Shown: positions 7,530 through 14,706, counted from the stretch's first letter. The stretch is DNA of 20,661 nucleotides from Nautiliaceae bacterium (GCA_027008345.1 JALTBU010000150.1:1-20661); one strand, 5' to 3'. Numbers and translations: made by a program. Notes: generated from the sequence alone by a model not told the origin.

Positions 7530-7624
7530 TTTTTAATTCCCATTTCCAATTTTTTCACTTCCATCTACTTTTTCTATTCTTCCTCTCATATACTCATCCA
7601 TTTCCTAAACAACTCTTTTTTCCT
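7523..7624. repeat. G-free tract with a 16-base repeat unit
   Basis: No G occurs on the + strand over about 102 bases covering the plsY-folB spacer. It contains the full unit CTCATATACTCATCCA (7585-7600), whose halves also occur at 1330-1349. It also has AATTTTTTCACTT (7548-7560), shared with the rpsL-rpsG element at 19161-19173. Confidence 0.4.
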
Positions 7625-8213
7625 GACCTGTAATAAGTCTATAAATATTATCTTTATGTTTATAAATAATAATAAATGCAATAATCCACAAAGGCGCATA
7701 AGATTGAATAGACATATCCGGATATAGTATATAAGCACTAAAAATCCCCACCAAAATTCCTATAAGTGAACTTAAAGACGAAATTTTAACAGTTTTTGCC
7801 ATAATAAACCATACAATAAGCCCTACAATCACAGCTTTTGGTATCAACACAATAAGCGCCCCAGCAGTTGTAGCGACACCTTTTCCTCCTTTAAATTTTA
7901 AAAATGGAGAAAAACAGTGTCCTATTACCACAAATACTGCAAGAGTCCACTGCGTAGCATCACAAACACCAGCAAATTTAGCAGCAAGTATTACAAACGC
8001 ACCTTTAAAAGCATCTAAAAAAAGAGTCAAAGCAGCAAGTTTTTTAGCTTTACCTGGGTCAATTTCTTTTAAAACTCTTAAAACATTCGTAGCACCTATA
8101 TTTCCACTTCCATGCTCTTTAATATTAATTCCTGCAAAATATTTTGCTATTAAATATCCAAAAGGAATTCCTCCTATAATATAAGCAAACAAATACCATA
8201 AAAGATTACTCAT
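7605..8213 (-). CDS. plsY: Glycerol-3-phosphate acyltransferase PlsY
   Basis: A membrane enzyme that transfers the acyl group of acyl-phosphate to glycerol-3-phosphate, the first step of phospholipid synthesis. The 202-residue product has multiple hydrophobic helices and all three PlsY motifs: SGNIGATNVLR (36-46), a Lys in DAFKGAF (67-73), and GH-x-FSPFLKFKGGKGVAT (98-115). The start is ATG with AAGGAA five bases upstream. It is divergent from nadA across a 50-base spacer with overlapping -10 boxes, and it heads the leftward run that continues with folB and hsrA. Confidence 0.95.
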   Translation of the reverse strand: MSNLLWYLFAYIIGGIPFGYLIAKYFAGINIKEHGSGNIGATNVLRVLKEIDPGKAKKLAALTLFLDAFKGAFVILAAKFAGVCDATQWTLAVFVVIGHCFSPFLKFKGGKGVATTAGALIVLIPKAVIVGLIVWFIMAKTVKISSLSSLIGILVGIFSAYILYPDMSIQSYAPLWIIAFIIIYKHKDNIYRLITGQEKRVV

Positions 8214-8232
8214 TAATTTCCTTTTTTGTGAA

Positions 8233-8245
8233 ATTATAATATAAT
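8233..8245. promoter_or_regulatory. Overlapping divergent -10 elements of plsY and nadA
   Basis: On the plus strand two TATAAT hexamers overlap by one base (8235-8240 and 8240-8245) and serve nadA. On the minus strand TATAAT reads from 8238 to 8233 and serves plsY. The boxes share bases, so RNA polymerase could probably serve only one direction at a time. Confidence 0.55.
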
Positions 8246-8263
8246 TTAGAAAAAAGGCTGTAA

Positions 8264-9238
8264 ATGGTAAACGAAGTTAAAAATTTACTAAAAAAATATA
8301 ATATAACTTTGGCTGCTCATTATTACCAAAAAGATGAAATATTTGACCTTGCCGATATTACCGGAGATAGTTTGGAACTCGCCAAAAAAACAGCTGACTT
8401 AAAAAATCCGCTTATTTTTTGTGGTGTAAGTTTTATGGGGGAAAGCGCTAAAATATTAAATCCAAATATTCCTGTTTATATGCCTCGCCTTGCAAGCTGT
8501 TCTATGGCAAGAATGGCAGAAGTTGAAAAAGTTAAAAAAGATATTGAAAAACTAAAAAAAGAAAACATTGATTTTATTCCTATATGTTACGTAAATTCCT
8601 CAGCAGCTGTCAAAGCAATAGTTGGAGAGCTAAATGGAAGCATATGCACCAGCAGTAGTGCCGATAAAATAATCAAATGGGCTTTAAATAAAAATAAAAA
8701 AATTTATTTTTTACCTGATAAAAATCTTGGCACAAATATGGCAAAAAAATTAGGACTTAATTCAAAAATCATAGGAGAAGAAAAATGGCAGGAAGCCGAT
8801 ATTGTCTGTTTTGACGGGCACTGCTCAGTCCATCAGCTATTTATGCCAGAACATGTGGAATTTTTCAAAGAAAAATATCCAGGAATAGAGATAGTAGTTC
8901 ACCCTGAATGTTCTCCTGAGGTTTGTGAAATGGCGGATTTTGTAGGCTCTACTTCTCAAATTTTAAACTATGTAAAACAAAATCCAAATAAAACTATGGC
9001 AATAGGTACTGAATATAATTTTGTCCACAGAATGAAAAGGGATATTAATCCAAATATTTACATACTCTCATCCACAAAACCTGAATGCCCTTCAATGAAT
9101 GAAACAACACTTAAAGAATTATATGATCTGCTAAAAGCAATAGATGAAAAAAAACCTTACAATGAAATAAAAGTAGATGAAAAAATTGCAAAAAATGCTT
9201 TAAATGCACTTAATACTATGTTGGAGATTGTAAAATGA
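8264..9238 (+). CDS. nadA: Quinolinate synthase
   Basis: Condenses iminoaspartate with dihydroxyacetone phosphate to quinolinate, using a [4Fe-4S] cluster. The 324-residue product has HYYQ (19-22) and three Cys at the expected cluster positions: Cys79 (ASCSMARM), Cys187 (DGHCSVH) and Cys275 (PECPSMNETT). HPECSPEVC (213-221), GSTSQI and GTEYNFVHRM are also as in the family. The start is ATG after AAAAAGG. The stop overlaps the nadC start in ATGA, so the two steps of the pathway are translationally coupled. The aspartate oxidase or dehydrogenase that feeds this pathway is not in the window. Confidence 0.96.
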   Translation: MVNEVKNLLKKYNITLAAHYYQKDEIFDLADITGDSLELAKKTADLKNPLIFCGVSFMGESAKILNPNIPVYMPRLASCSMARMAEVEKVKKDIEKLKKENIDFIPICYVNSSAAVKAIVGELNGSICTSSSADKIIKWALNKNKKIYFLPDKNLGTNMAKKLGLNSKIIGEEKWQEADIVCFDGHCSVHQLFMPEHVEFFKEKYPGIEIVVHPECSPEVCEMADFVGSTSQILNYVKQNPNKTMAIGTEYNFVHRMKRDINPNIYILSSTKPECPSMNETTLKELYDLLKAIDEKKPYNEIKVDEKIAKNALNALNTMLEIVK

Positions 9239-10068
9239 ATCTTATGAAATTTCAAATAACAGAATTTTTAAAAGAAGTTTTAAAAGAAGATATCGGAAGA
9301 GGTGATTTAGCAAGGGATTTGATTCCAAATAAAATTATCAATGCTAAAATTATAGCCAAAAGCGAAGGTGTAATAGCAGGAATTGAATATATTAAAAATT
9401 TTACAAATTTAGCAGATGTAAAATTTGATTTTAATTTTGAAGACGGAGATTTTTATAAAAATGGTGATGTTATATTTATAATAAGCGGTAGTGCAAAAGA
9501 TATTTTAAGTATAGAAAGAAGTGTATTAAATATACTTCAACATGCAAGCGGGATAGCGAGCAATGCTTATGAATTTGTAAAAAGAGTAAAAAAACTTAAA
9601 ATTCTTGATACAAGAAAGACAAGACCGCTTCTAAGAAATTTTGAAAAATATGCAAGTAGATGTGGAGGTGTTACAAATCACAGACTTGGACTTGATGATT
9701 GCTTAATGCTAAAAGACACACATCTTGCAACGTTTAAATCAATCAAAGAGGCCATTGAAAAAGCAAAGGAATCAATACCGTTTACAACCAAAATAGAAGT
9801 TGAATGTGAAACACTAAATCAAGCAAAAGAAGCAATGAAAGCAGGTGCTGATATTGTAATGTGTGATAATATGGATTTTGATACTATAAAAGAAGTGGTA
9901 AAATATAGAAATGAAAATTATCCATCAGTTTTATTGGAAGCCAGTGGAAATATAACACTTGAAAATTTGAAACAATATGAAGATTTAGGAATTGATGCAA
10001 TCAGCAGCGGTGCAATAATACATCAGGCAAAATTTAAAGATTTTTCTATGAAAATACCTAATGTATAG
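9235..10068 (+). CDS. nadC: Nicotinate-nucleotide pyrophosphorylase (quinolinate phosphoribosyltransferase)
   Basis: Converts quinolinate and PRPP to nicotinate mononucleotide, CO2 and pyrophosphate. The 277-residue product shows the complete family set: IGRGDL near the N-terminus, ERSVLNILQHASGIA, DTRKTRPLLR, GGVTNHRLGLDD, LMLKDTH, EVECE, VMCDNM and LEASGNI. The start chosen is ATG 9235, which overlaps the nadA stop and has GGAG eight bases upstream; ATG 9244 is a possible alternative. The 3' end overlaps the next gene by eight bases. The window also carries a second enzyme of this fold, the ModD protein at 15193-16020. Confidence 0.96.
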   Translation: MNLMKFQITEFLKEVLKEDIGRGDLARDLIPNKIINAKIIAKSEGVIAGIEYIKNFTNLADVKFDFNFEDGDFYKNGDVIFIISGSAKDILSIERSVLNILQHASGIASNAYEFVKRVKKLKILDTRKTRPLLRNFEKYASRCGGVTNHRLGLDDCLMLKDTHLATFKSIKEAIEKAKESIPFTTKIEVECETLNQAKEAMKAGADIVMCDNMDFDTIKEVVKYRNENYPSVLLEASGNITLENLKQYEDLGIDAISSGAIIHQAKFKDFSMKIPNV

Positions 10069-11029
10069 ATTAGTAGAAATTATACTTCCAAAAGAGAATA
10101 AAGAAGATTTAAAAGATATTTTTAATACAAGGGGAATAATAGATTATTGGCAAGAAGAATCCTACAAAGACAAACTTGCATATAAAATCTTAATTCAGAC
10201 GCCTTTTTCCCAAACTCTTATAGATAAATTAAAAAAAATAAAAAATATAAGAATCATTGTAACAGATGTAATAACTACAATACCTGAAACTGAACAATCA
10301 ACACCTCCAAAAAAGAAAATTAAAGTAAGTAGAGAAGAACTGTACGCAAAAACACTTAACTCTTCTTCAATAAATTATATTTACATTACTATGATAGTCT
10401 TATCCGCTATTATTGCAATTTTTGGATTTTCTACGGACAATATCGCTGTAATTATTGGCGCTATGGTAATAGCACCTTTACTCGGTCCCAATATTTCTAC
10501 CGCTCTTGGAATTACACTCGGAGATATATCTCTTGTAAAAAAAGGATTATTTGCACTATTAATAGGCAGTTTAATTGCATATTTTATTTCTATTTTTTTG
10601 GGAGTTTTTTTACATATCTCTCCAAATCTTCACGAAATTAGTTTAAGAATTCATCTTCATTATTCAGATATTATAATAGCCATAGCCTCAGGTATTGCAG
10701 GAGTATTGGCATTTACAACAGGATATGCTATAAGTCTTGTAGGAGTTATGGTTGCAATTTCTTTATTACCTCCTCTTGTAGCAAGCGGTCTTTTATTTGG
10801 AAGCGGATATTTTATTTATTCTTTATCTGCACTTTTACTCTTTTTTATAAATGTGGTAAGCTTGATATTATCAGGTGTTATAACTTTTAGGTTTCAAGGA
10901 ATTAAACCTAAAACATGGTGGGAAGAAAAAAAAGCAAAAATTTATAGAAGACAGGCAATTATTATGAGTGTAATTATGCTTTTGTTTTTTATATTTGTAA
11001 TTTTTATTAATCATAAAATTTTTCATTAA
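10061..11029 (+). CDS. DUF389 (TIGR00341-like) membrane protein
   Basis: A 322-residue integral membrane protein. The N-terminal part (about 1-75) is soluble and has alternating strand and helix character, then there is a Lys-rich linker and six or so hydrophobic helices from about residue 106 to 318. The signature STDNIAVIIGAMVIAPLLGP followed by NISTALGITLGD matches the DUF389 family as I know it. Function is not established. It overlaps nadC by eight bases and has no clear ribosome binding site of its own, so it probably depends on nadC translation. Its stop is followed immediately by the strong ribosome binding site of the phoH-like gene. A link to NAD metabolism is only positional. Confidence 0.88.
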   Translation: MYRLVEIILPKENKEDLKDIFNTRGIIDYWQEESYKDKLAYKILIQTPFSQTLIDKLKKIKNIRIIVTDVITTIPETEQSTPPKKKIKVSREELYAKTLNSSSINYIYITMIVLSAIIAIFGFSTDNIAVIIGAMVIAPLLGPNISTALGITLGDISLVKKGLFALLIGSLIAYFISIFLGVFLHISPNLHEISLRIHLHYSDIIIAIASGIAGVLAFTTGYAISLVGVMVAISLLPPLVASGLLFGSGYFIYSLSALLLFFINVVSLILSGVITFRFQGIKPKTWWEEKKAKIYRRQAIIMSVIMLLFFIFVIFINHKIFH

Positions 11030-11042
11030 GGAGGAAGCTATT
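11028..11042 (+). promoter_or_regulatory. Strong ribosome binding site pointing to an ATT start
   Basis: AAGGAGG (11028-11034), a full Shine-Dalgarno match, overlaps the stop of the DUF389 gene. Five bases later, in frame with the PhoH-like protein, stands ATT (11040-11042). No ATG, GTG or TTG lies within the initiation window. Confidence 0.6.
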
Positions 11043-11897
11043 TTAATAGAAGATAAAAATTTTGAATTCGGTCATTTCATAGGAATAAAAGAGCCTGAAA
11101 AGTTTAAAAAATATATACAAGAAAAATTTAATTACGAACTTCAGCCCTGGGATTTTGTAATAACACATGATGAAATGAGGGATTTGGCATATTGTTTTAA
11201 TCCTGAAAAAGGGATTGAAAGAATCGACAATATACCGGAAACTTCAAAACTCAGAATTAAAAACGCACAAATATTCACTCCTCTTGACATTTATCAAAAA
11301 TGTGCCGTTTATGCACTAACTCAGGCTCCGGCCACACTACTTACAGGCCGATTTGGAAGCGGAAAAACACTACTTGCAACTGCAACAGCCCTTTCTCTTA
11401 CAAACAAAAAAATTTTTATAACAAGACCGCCGATTGGAATCAGCAGTGATTATGACATTGGATTTTTACCCGGAAGCAAAGATGAAAAAATGCTTGAATG
11501 GGCCGGAGGCTTTTTGAGTGCTTTAAATTATCTTTACAGAGGGATTAAAGGGCAAAATTACGATTCCATAAAATCCCAATTGTTTTTTGAAAAATTTGAA
11601 ATTATTCCACTTAATATGATTCAGGGCGTTTCAATACTTGAAGGGGAAATCTTAATCGTTGATGAAGTCCAGCTTGTCACACGGGAATATATGAGTATGA
11701 TACTAAGCCGTATGAGCGAAGGGAGCAAACTCTTTTTATTAGGAGACATTCATCAGACATATTCAACCATTGCCAAACAAGACAGTGGACTTTATAGACT
11801 ACAACAGATACTTCCCCATGAATCTCTTGCATGGGTAGATTTGCAAAAAATATACAGAAACAAGCTGACAGAGCTTGCCCTGAAACTCTTAGAATAG
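11040..11897 (+). CDS. PhoH-like P-loop ATPase
   Basis: A PhoH-family ATPase with a helicase-like P-loop core, in the cytoplasm. Starting at ATT 11040 gives 285 residues, with Walker A GRFGSGKT at 103-110, Walker B LIVDEVQ with Asp208-Glu209, a TRPPIG segment (PhoH proteins have RPxxx here) and LLGDIHQT (around 233-240). The first ATG (11175) lacks a ribosome binding site and would drop 45 residues that are open in frame and read like protein, with ordinary codon use (ending ELQPWDFVITHDE). I therefore extend to ATT, which has AAGGAGG at ideal spacing. I see no N-terminal PIN domain. Cellular role is unproven; RNA metabolism is often suggested for the family. It ends flush against the convergent chemoreceptor gene. 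Confidence 0.82.
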   Translation: MLIEDKNFEFGHFIGIKEPEKFKKYIQEKFNYELQPWDFVITHDEMRDLAYCFNPEKGIERIDNIPETSKLRIKNAQIFTPLDIYQKCAVYALTQAPATLLTGRFGSGKTLLATATALSLTNKKIFITRPPIGISSDYDIGFLPGSKDEKMLEWAGGFLSALNYLYRGIKGQNYDSIKSQLFFEKFEIIPLNMIQGVSILEGEILIVDEVQLVTREYMSMILSRMSEGSKLFLLGDIHQTYSTIAKQDSGLYRLQQILPHESLAWVDLQKIYRNKLTELALKLLE

Positions 11898-12971
11898 TTA
11901 TTTTCTTTTTTCTTTTTCCATTTCATTTAAAAGTCTGTACATTTCATCGCTTTCTTTTTCCATAATCTGGAAATCTTCAAGTGAACCGCTCATTGTTGCA
12001 TTCATTGCATCACTTACATTTTTATTAAATCTGCTTTGAGAACCACTTATTTCTTTATAGGCTTTTGTCTGTGAAAAAGCATCTTTGCCTTTTCCTTCAT
12101 ACCAGTTTTTAAAACTGTGAACTCCACTGTCGCTTATCTGATTGGATTCTCCTAAAACTTTTTCTTTATAAGCCCTAACTTTATATAAAAGATTATTGAT
12201 TTTTTGTTCTATTGTAGTCAAAGCATTTGCAAGGTTTTGAAATTCATTAAATGATTTCACATCAATTTCATAAAGTTTATCAAACCCAACTTTAAATTCT
12301 GACATATATTTATCCATTTCATTAATAATATTATCTAAATTTTGACCCTCGTCTGTCATTTTAGAACTGTTCTGTTTTAGCTCATTTATACTCACTTCCA
12401 CTTCTAAAGTCGCTTTTTGTGTTCTCTCTGCCAGTTTTCTCACCTCATCGGCAACCACAGCGAAGCCTCTTCCATGCTCTCCTGCCCTTGCCGCCTCAAT
12501 AGCGGCATTAAGTGCCAGCAAATTTGTCTGATCTGCTATATCTTTAATTAATTGAATAATATTACCTATATTATCAACACTTTCATTTAGCTGTATAATG
12601 GTTTCTTTTGATGTTGCTGCAAATGAAGTAAGTAATTTAATCTCCTCTAAAAACTTATCAAATGTATCTTTTAAATCCTCAATCTCTTCTTTTACATCCT
12701 TATTCATTTCTACAAGGGAAATAAGGTTTGAAATATTTATATTTGCATTTTGCGCTATTTCGCTTACATTATTTACAAGACCTTCAATCATCTCTTTTAC
12801 AAGATTCATTTTATCTTTATTTTTATCAGTTTGAATAACTTCTCTTTTACATACTGAAAGCTCTTCTTTTAATTTATTATTTTCTTCTTTTAATATCTCA
12901 ATTTCTTCTGACAGCTCTTCATTTTGTAATTGTAGTTTTTTGATTTCTTCATTATTTTTCGAAAAGAACAT
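11898..12971 (-). CDS. Soluble methyl-accepting chemotaxis protein with degenerate CZB-like domain
   Basis: A 357-residue cytoplasmic chemoreceptor with no membrane segment or signal peptide. Residues 6-45 form an acidic/Lys coiled coil, and the signalling hairpin is clear (QTNLLALNAAIEAARAGE 148-165, then HGRGFAVVADEVRKLAER to 183). The C-terminal part (about 255-350) aligns by eye with the chemoreceptor zinc-binding (CZB) domain: NNLLYK for DHLLYK, HSFKNWYEGKG for CRLGKWYEGEG, and YKEISGSQSRFN for YKEIEEPHKKVH. All four expected zinc ligands are replaced (Asn260, His285, Gln312, Asn316). It would couple to CheA/CheW, as hairpin-tip receptors do. The start is ATG after AGGATC. Its stop abuts the phoH-like stop. 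Confidence 0.92.
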   Translation of the reverse strand: MFFSKNNEEIKKLQLQNEELSEEIEILKEENNKLKEELSVCKREVIQTDKNKDKMNLVKEMIEGLVNNVSEIAQNANINISNLISLVEMNKDVKEEIEDLKDTFDKFLEEIKLLTSFAATSKETIIQLNESVDNIGNIIQLIKDIADQTNLLALNAAIEAARAGEHGRGFAVVADEVRKLAERTQKATLEVEVSINELKQNSSKMTDEGQNLDNIINEMDKYMSEFKVGFDKLYEIDVKSFNEFQNLANALTTIEQKINNLLYKVRAYKEKVLGESNQISDSGVHSFKNWYEGKGKDAFSQTKAYKEISGSQSRFNKNVSDAMNATMSGSLEDFQIMEKESDEMYRLLNEMEKEKRK

Positions 12972-12987
12972 AGCAGATCCTTTTTTT

Positions 12988-13012
12988 AAGTTATAATTAT
13001 TTATTATAACTT
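12988..13012 (-). promoter_or_regulatory. Ten-base inverted repeat containing the chemoreceptor -10
   Basis: AAGTTATAAT (12988-12997) and ATTATAACTT (13003-13012) are perfect inverted arms around a five-base loop. On the minus strand TATAAT (13008-13003) is a good -10 for the chemoreceptor gene starting at 12971. The symmetry could be an operator or just AT-rich promoter sequence. Confidence 0.45.
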
Positions 13013-13019
13013 TTTAAAA

Positions 13020-13036
13020 CTTAAACTTTACTTAAA
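13020..13036 (-). promoter_or_regulatory. TTTAAG-N5-TTTAAG direct repeat upstream of the chemoreceptor
   Basis: On the minus strand TTTAAG (13036-13031), TAAAG, TTTAAG (13025-13020) is an exact direct repeat with an 11-base period. It ends 11 bases upstream of the TATAAT at 13008-13003. This spacing is typical of binding sites for activators of the OmpR/PhoB class. TTTAAG resembles the half-site I recall for HsrA, whose gene is in this window. Confidence 0.5.
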
Positions 13037-13090
13037 GTATAATATTTATTTAATATTTGAAATATTAGTGTCTGAGGAGAGTTAAAAGAA

Positions 13091-13118
13091 GAAAAAAAAG
13101 GACTTAAAGCCCTTTTTC
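13091..13118 (-). terminator. Terminator hairpin enclosing the stop codon of the DUF465-like gene
   Basis: On the minus strand AAAAAGGGC and GTCCTTTTT pair (one G-U) around a five-base loop that holds the TAA stop, followed by further T. This is a typical intrinsic terminator with an A-tract and U-tract, and it overlaps the last codons of the gene at 13104-13343. Confidence 0.65.
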
Positions 13119-13343
13119 TTTTTTATATTCAAGTACAGCTTGATATACTTCGTCTTTTATATGTAATTTTTCTTTTTTTAGTTTTTCAAGTTCAAGCTCA
13201 TCCATATGTTCTCTTCCAGCCTCCACATCATCTATTAATTTATTAAGCTCCGCATGTCTTTTTACAAGAGCATCAATATGTGGATTTTCAGCTGCAAGCT
13301 GCTCCATTACAGGTATCAATTCAGGACAACATTCTTTAAACAT
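13104..13343 (-). CDS. DUF465/YdcH-type small helical protein
   Basis: A 79-residue protein predicted to be two charged helices. The pattern of residues 24-79 (VKRHAELNKLIDDVE, then LEKLKKEKLHIKDEV) matches the YdcH/DUF465 family, whose hallmark is LKKEKLxLKDE near the C-terminus. Function is unknown. An N-terminal Cys pair (Cys5-Cys6) is present. The start is ATG, with AGGAGA (minus strand) about four bases upstream. It is monocistronic by appearance: its own hairpin terminator covers the stop codon, and the flanking spacers are short (48 bases before, 132 after). Confidence 0.82.
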   Translation of the reverse strand: MFKECCPELIPVMEQLAAENPHIDALVKRHAELNKLIDDVEAGREHMDELELEKLKKEKLHIKDEVYQAVLEYKKEKGL

Positions 13344-13391
13344 GACTTCTCCTTTTTTTCTTAATTATAACACACAAATCTTCAAAAAACT

Positions 13392-13670
13392 TTATATTTC
13401 ACATCTTGTATCGTCAATTTCATCTTCATCATCAAATTCTTCATAAAAATCATCCCATTCTTCATCATATTCTTTTGTTTGAGGATTGCATACATCGCAA
13501 AAAACAATATTCTCTTTCCCTTTCAAAAAATCTTCAACCTCATTAAAAAGATTAAAATCTATAAATTCGATATTTTTAAAACTTATTTCATCTTTTTTTT
13601 CAAATAGTTTCTCACACATATCTGAATGAACTTCTACAATATTTTCATCCATTACTACTGTATATCCCAT
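13392..13670 (-). CDS. Small acidic protein with CxxC, unknown
   Basis: I do not recognise this 92-residue protein. It has Cys at 19, 58, 61 and 90, including CDVC (58-61), and a strongly acidic stretch from 69 to 87 made mostly of Asp and Glu with aromatic residues. The first half looks like a small alpha/beta fold (GYTVVMDENIVEVHSD, FIDFNLF). The start chosen is ATG 13670, with GGAG five bases upstream; a longer reading from 13712 would overlap the preceding gene and has a poorer start. Only one base separates it from the upstream carboxypeptidase-like gene, so the two are almost certainly co-translated. The four Cys could bind a metal, but this is inference. Confidence 0.65.
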   Translation of the reverse strand: MGYTVVMDENIVEVHSDMCEKLFEKKDEISFKNIEFIDFNLFNEVEDFLKGKENIVFCDVCNPQTKEYDEEWDDFYEEFDDEDEIDDTRCEI

Positions 13671-13671
13671 A

Positions 13672-14706
13672 TTAACTCCATATTCTAATATTATATTTTT
13701 TTTCAAAATCATTTTTTACAGCTATACTCAAACGTCTTGCATGAAAACTTTTCCAATTAAGATTTATACCATTACCAACTACAAAAGAACCTCTTGAACC
13801 ATTTATATTTTTAATGATAATTTCGCTGCCTTTTGGAACCTTTATATTTTTGGCTTTATAAATTTTTTCTTTTTTTCCATTTATTTCAATCTCTACAACA
13901 GGATTAGAATCATCAATGAATTTTTTAGGATTATTTATCATTTCATCCATTTCGGCAACTTCTACATCGTAAAGTTTAAAAAATTCTCTTAAAATCACAA
14001 GATGTGTCTTAATTTTTTCTTCAAGAGTAGGAAGCTGTTTTGATGCTTCTATACAAAATGCTTTAATTCCATTTTCTAAACACCATCCTGTAAGTGCTTT
14101 TTTTTGTTCATCATGTATATGAGAAGAAAATGTTTTTGTATTGTTTACACCAAGTTTATATTTAAGATATATATTCGCATGATTTTTTATAAAATTAGCT
14201 TCACTGAAAAGATTAAAATTTTTATATTTCAATTCATCGATTACAATACTTTGTCCCCACGCTCTTTTATTTTTAATATAAAATCCGTATCCATCATGCA
14301 TAGAAATCAAAACATCAGGTTTATATTCCAAAATAGCACTTTTTAAAAGTTCTACATAATAATAATCAGGATCTTTTTTGGAAATAGAGGCAAATTTTCT
14401 GTTCATATCACCATTGTATCCCCTCACATCCGCCAAAATGGAAGTAAAATTACTTCTTGGTATTATTAACATTTCACCTTTTTTTAAAGTTGCATTAATA
14501 AGCATATCTGCTGCTTTATAAGCACCCGGTTCATTCCCGTGAATACCGCCTATAAGCATTATTTTAAATTTAGGGTTTTTAGATTTAAGATAATAATATT
14601 CAAACGGTTTTTTAGGAAATTTAAAAAAAAGTCTGTTATCTGTTTTTGCGAAAAGAGGTGTAGCACTTAACATAGAAGATATTTTTAAAAATTTTCTTCT
14701 TTCCAA
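13672..14706 (-). CDS. Zinc carboxypeptidase-like protein, Csd4/Pgp1-like (M14/M99 type)
   Basis: A 344-residue exported metallopeptidase. The N-terminus has a twin-arginine motif (ERRKFLK, 2-8) and a short hydrophobic stretch ending LFA at residue 20. The zinc site is visible as GGIHGNEPG (His56, Glu59) and His137 in SMHDGYG. NGDMNRKF gives substrate-binding Asn102-Arg103, and Glu220 in CIEASK is the likely catalytic Glu. This layout resembles helical-shape D,L-carboxypeptidases Csd4 (Helicobacter) and Pgp1 (Campylobacter), which cut tripeptide to dipeptide in peptidoglycan. Csd4, as I recall, has Gln in place of the first His, whereas this protein has the classical His. It is shorter than Csd4 (about 440). 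An aspartoacylase/succinylglutamate desuccinylase-like role is the alternative. It is divergent from the gene at 14817. Confidence 0.75.
   Translation of the reverse strand: MERRKFLKISSMLSATPLFAKTDNRLFFKFPKKPFEYYYLKSKNPKFKIMLIGGIHGNEPGAYKAADMLINATLKKGEMLIIPRSNFTSILADVRGYNGDMNRKFASISKKDPDYYYVELLKSAILEYKPDVLISMHDGYGFYIKNKRAWGQSIVIDELKYKNFNLFSEANFIKNHANIYLKYKLGVNNTKTFSSHIHDEQKKALTGWCLENGIKAFCIEASKQLPTLEEKIKTHLVILREFFKLYDVEVAEMDEMINNPKKFIDDSNPVVEIEINGKKEKIYKAKNIKVPKGSEIIIKNINGSRGSFVVGNGINLNWKSFHARRLSIAVKNDFEKKYNIRIWS

Noticed and set aside
7533..7601. A 22-codon ORF between plsY and folB, in frame with both
   Set aside because: It reads like a peptide (MDEYMRGRIEK...), but it lies in the repeat-bearing C-free tract, has no clear ribosome binding site, and a short open frame is expected in purine-rich sequence.
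13671..13712. Fourteen-residue extension of the acidic protein
   Set aside because: It overlaps the end of the preceding gene and ATG 13670 has GGAG at good spacing.
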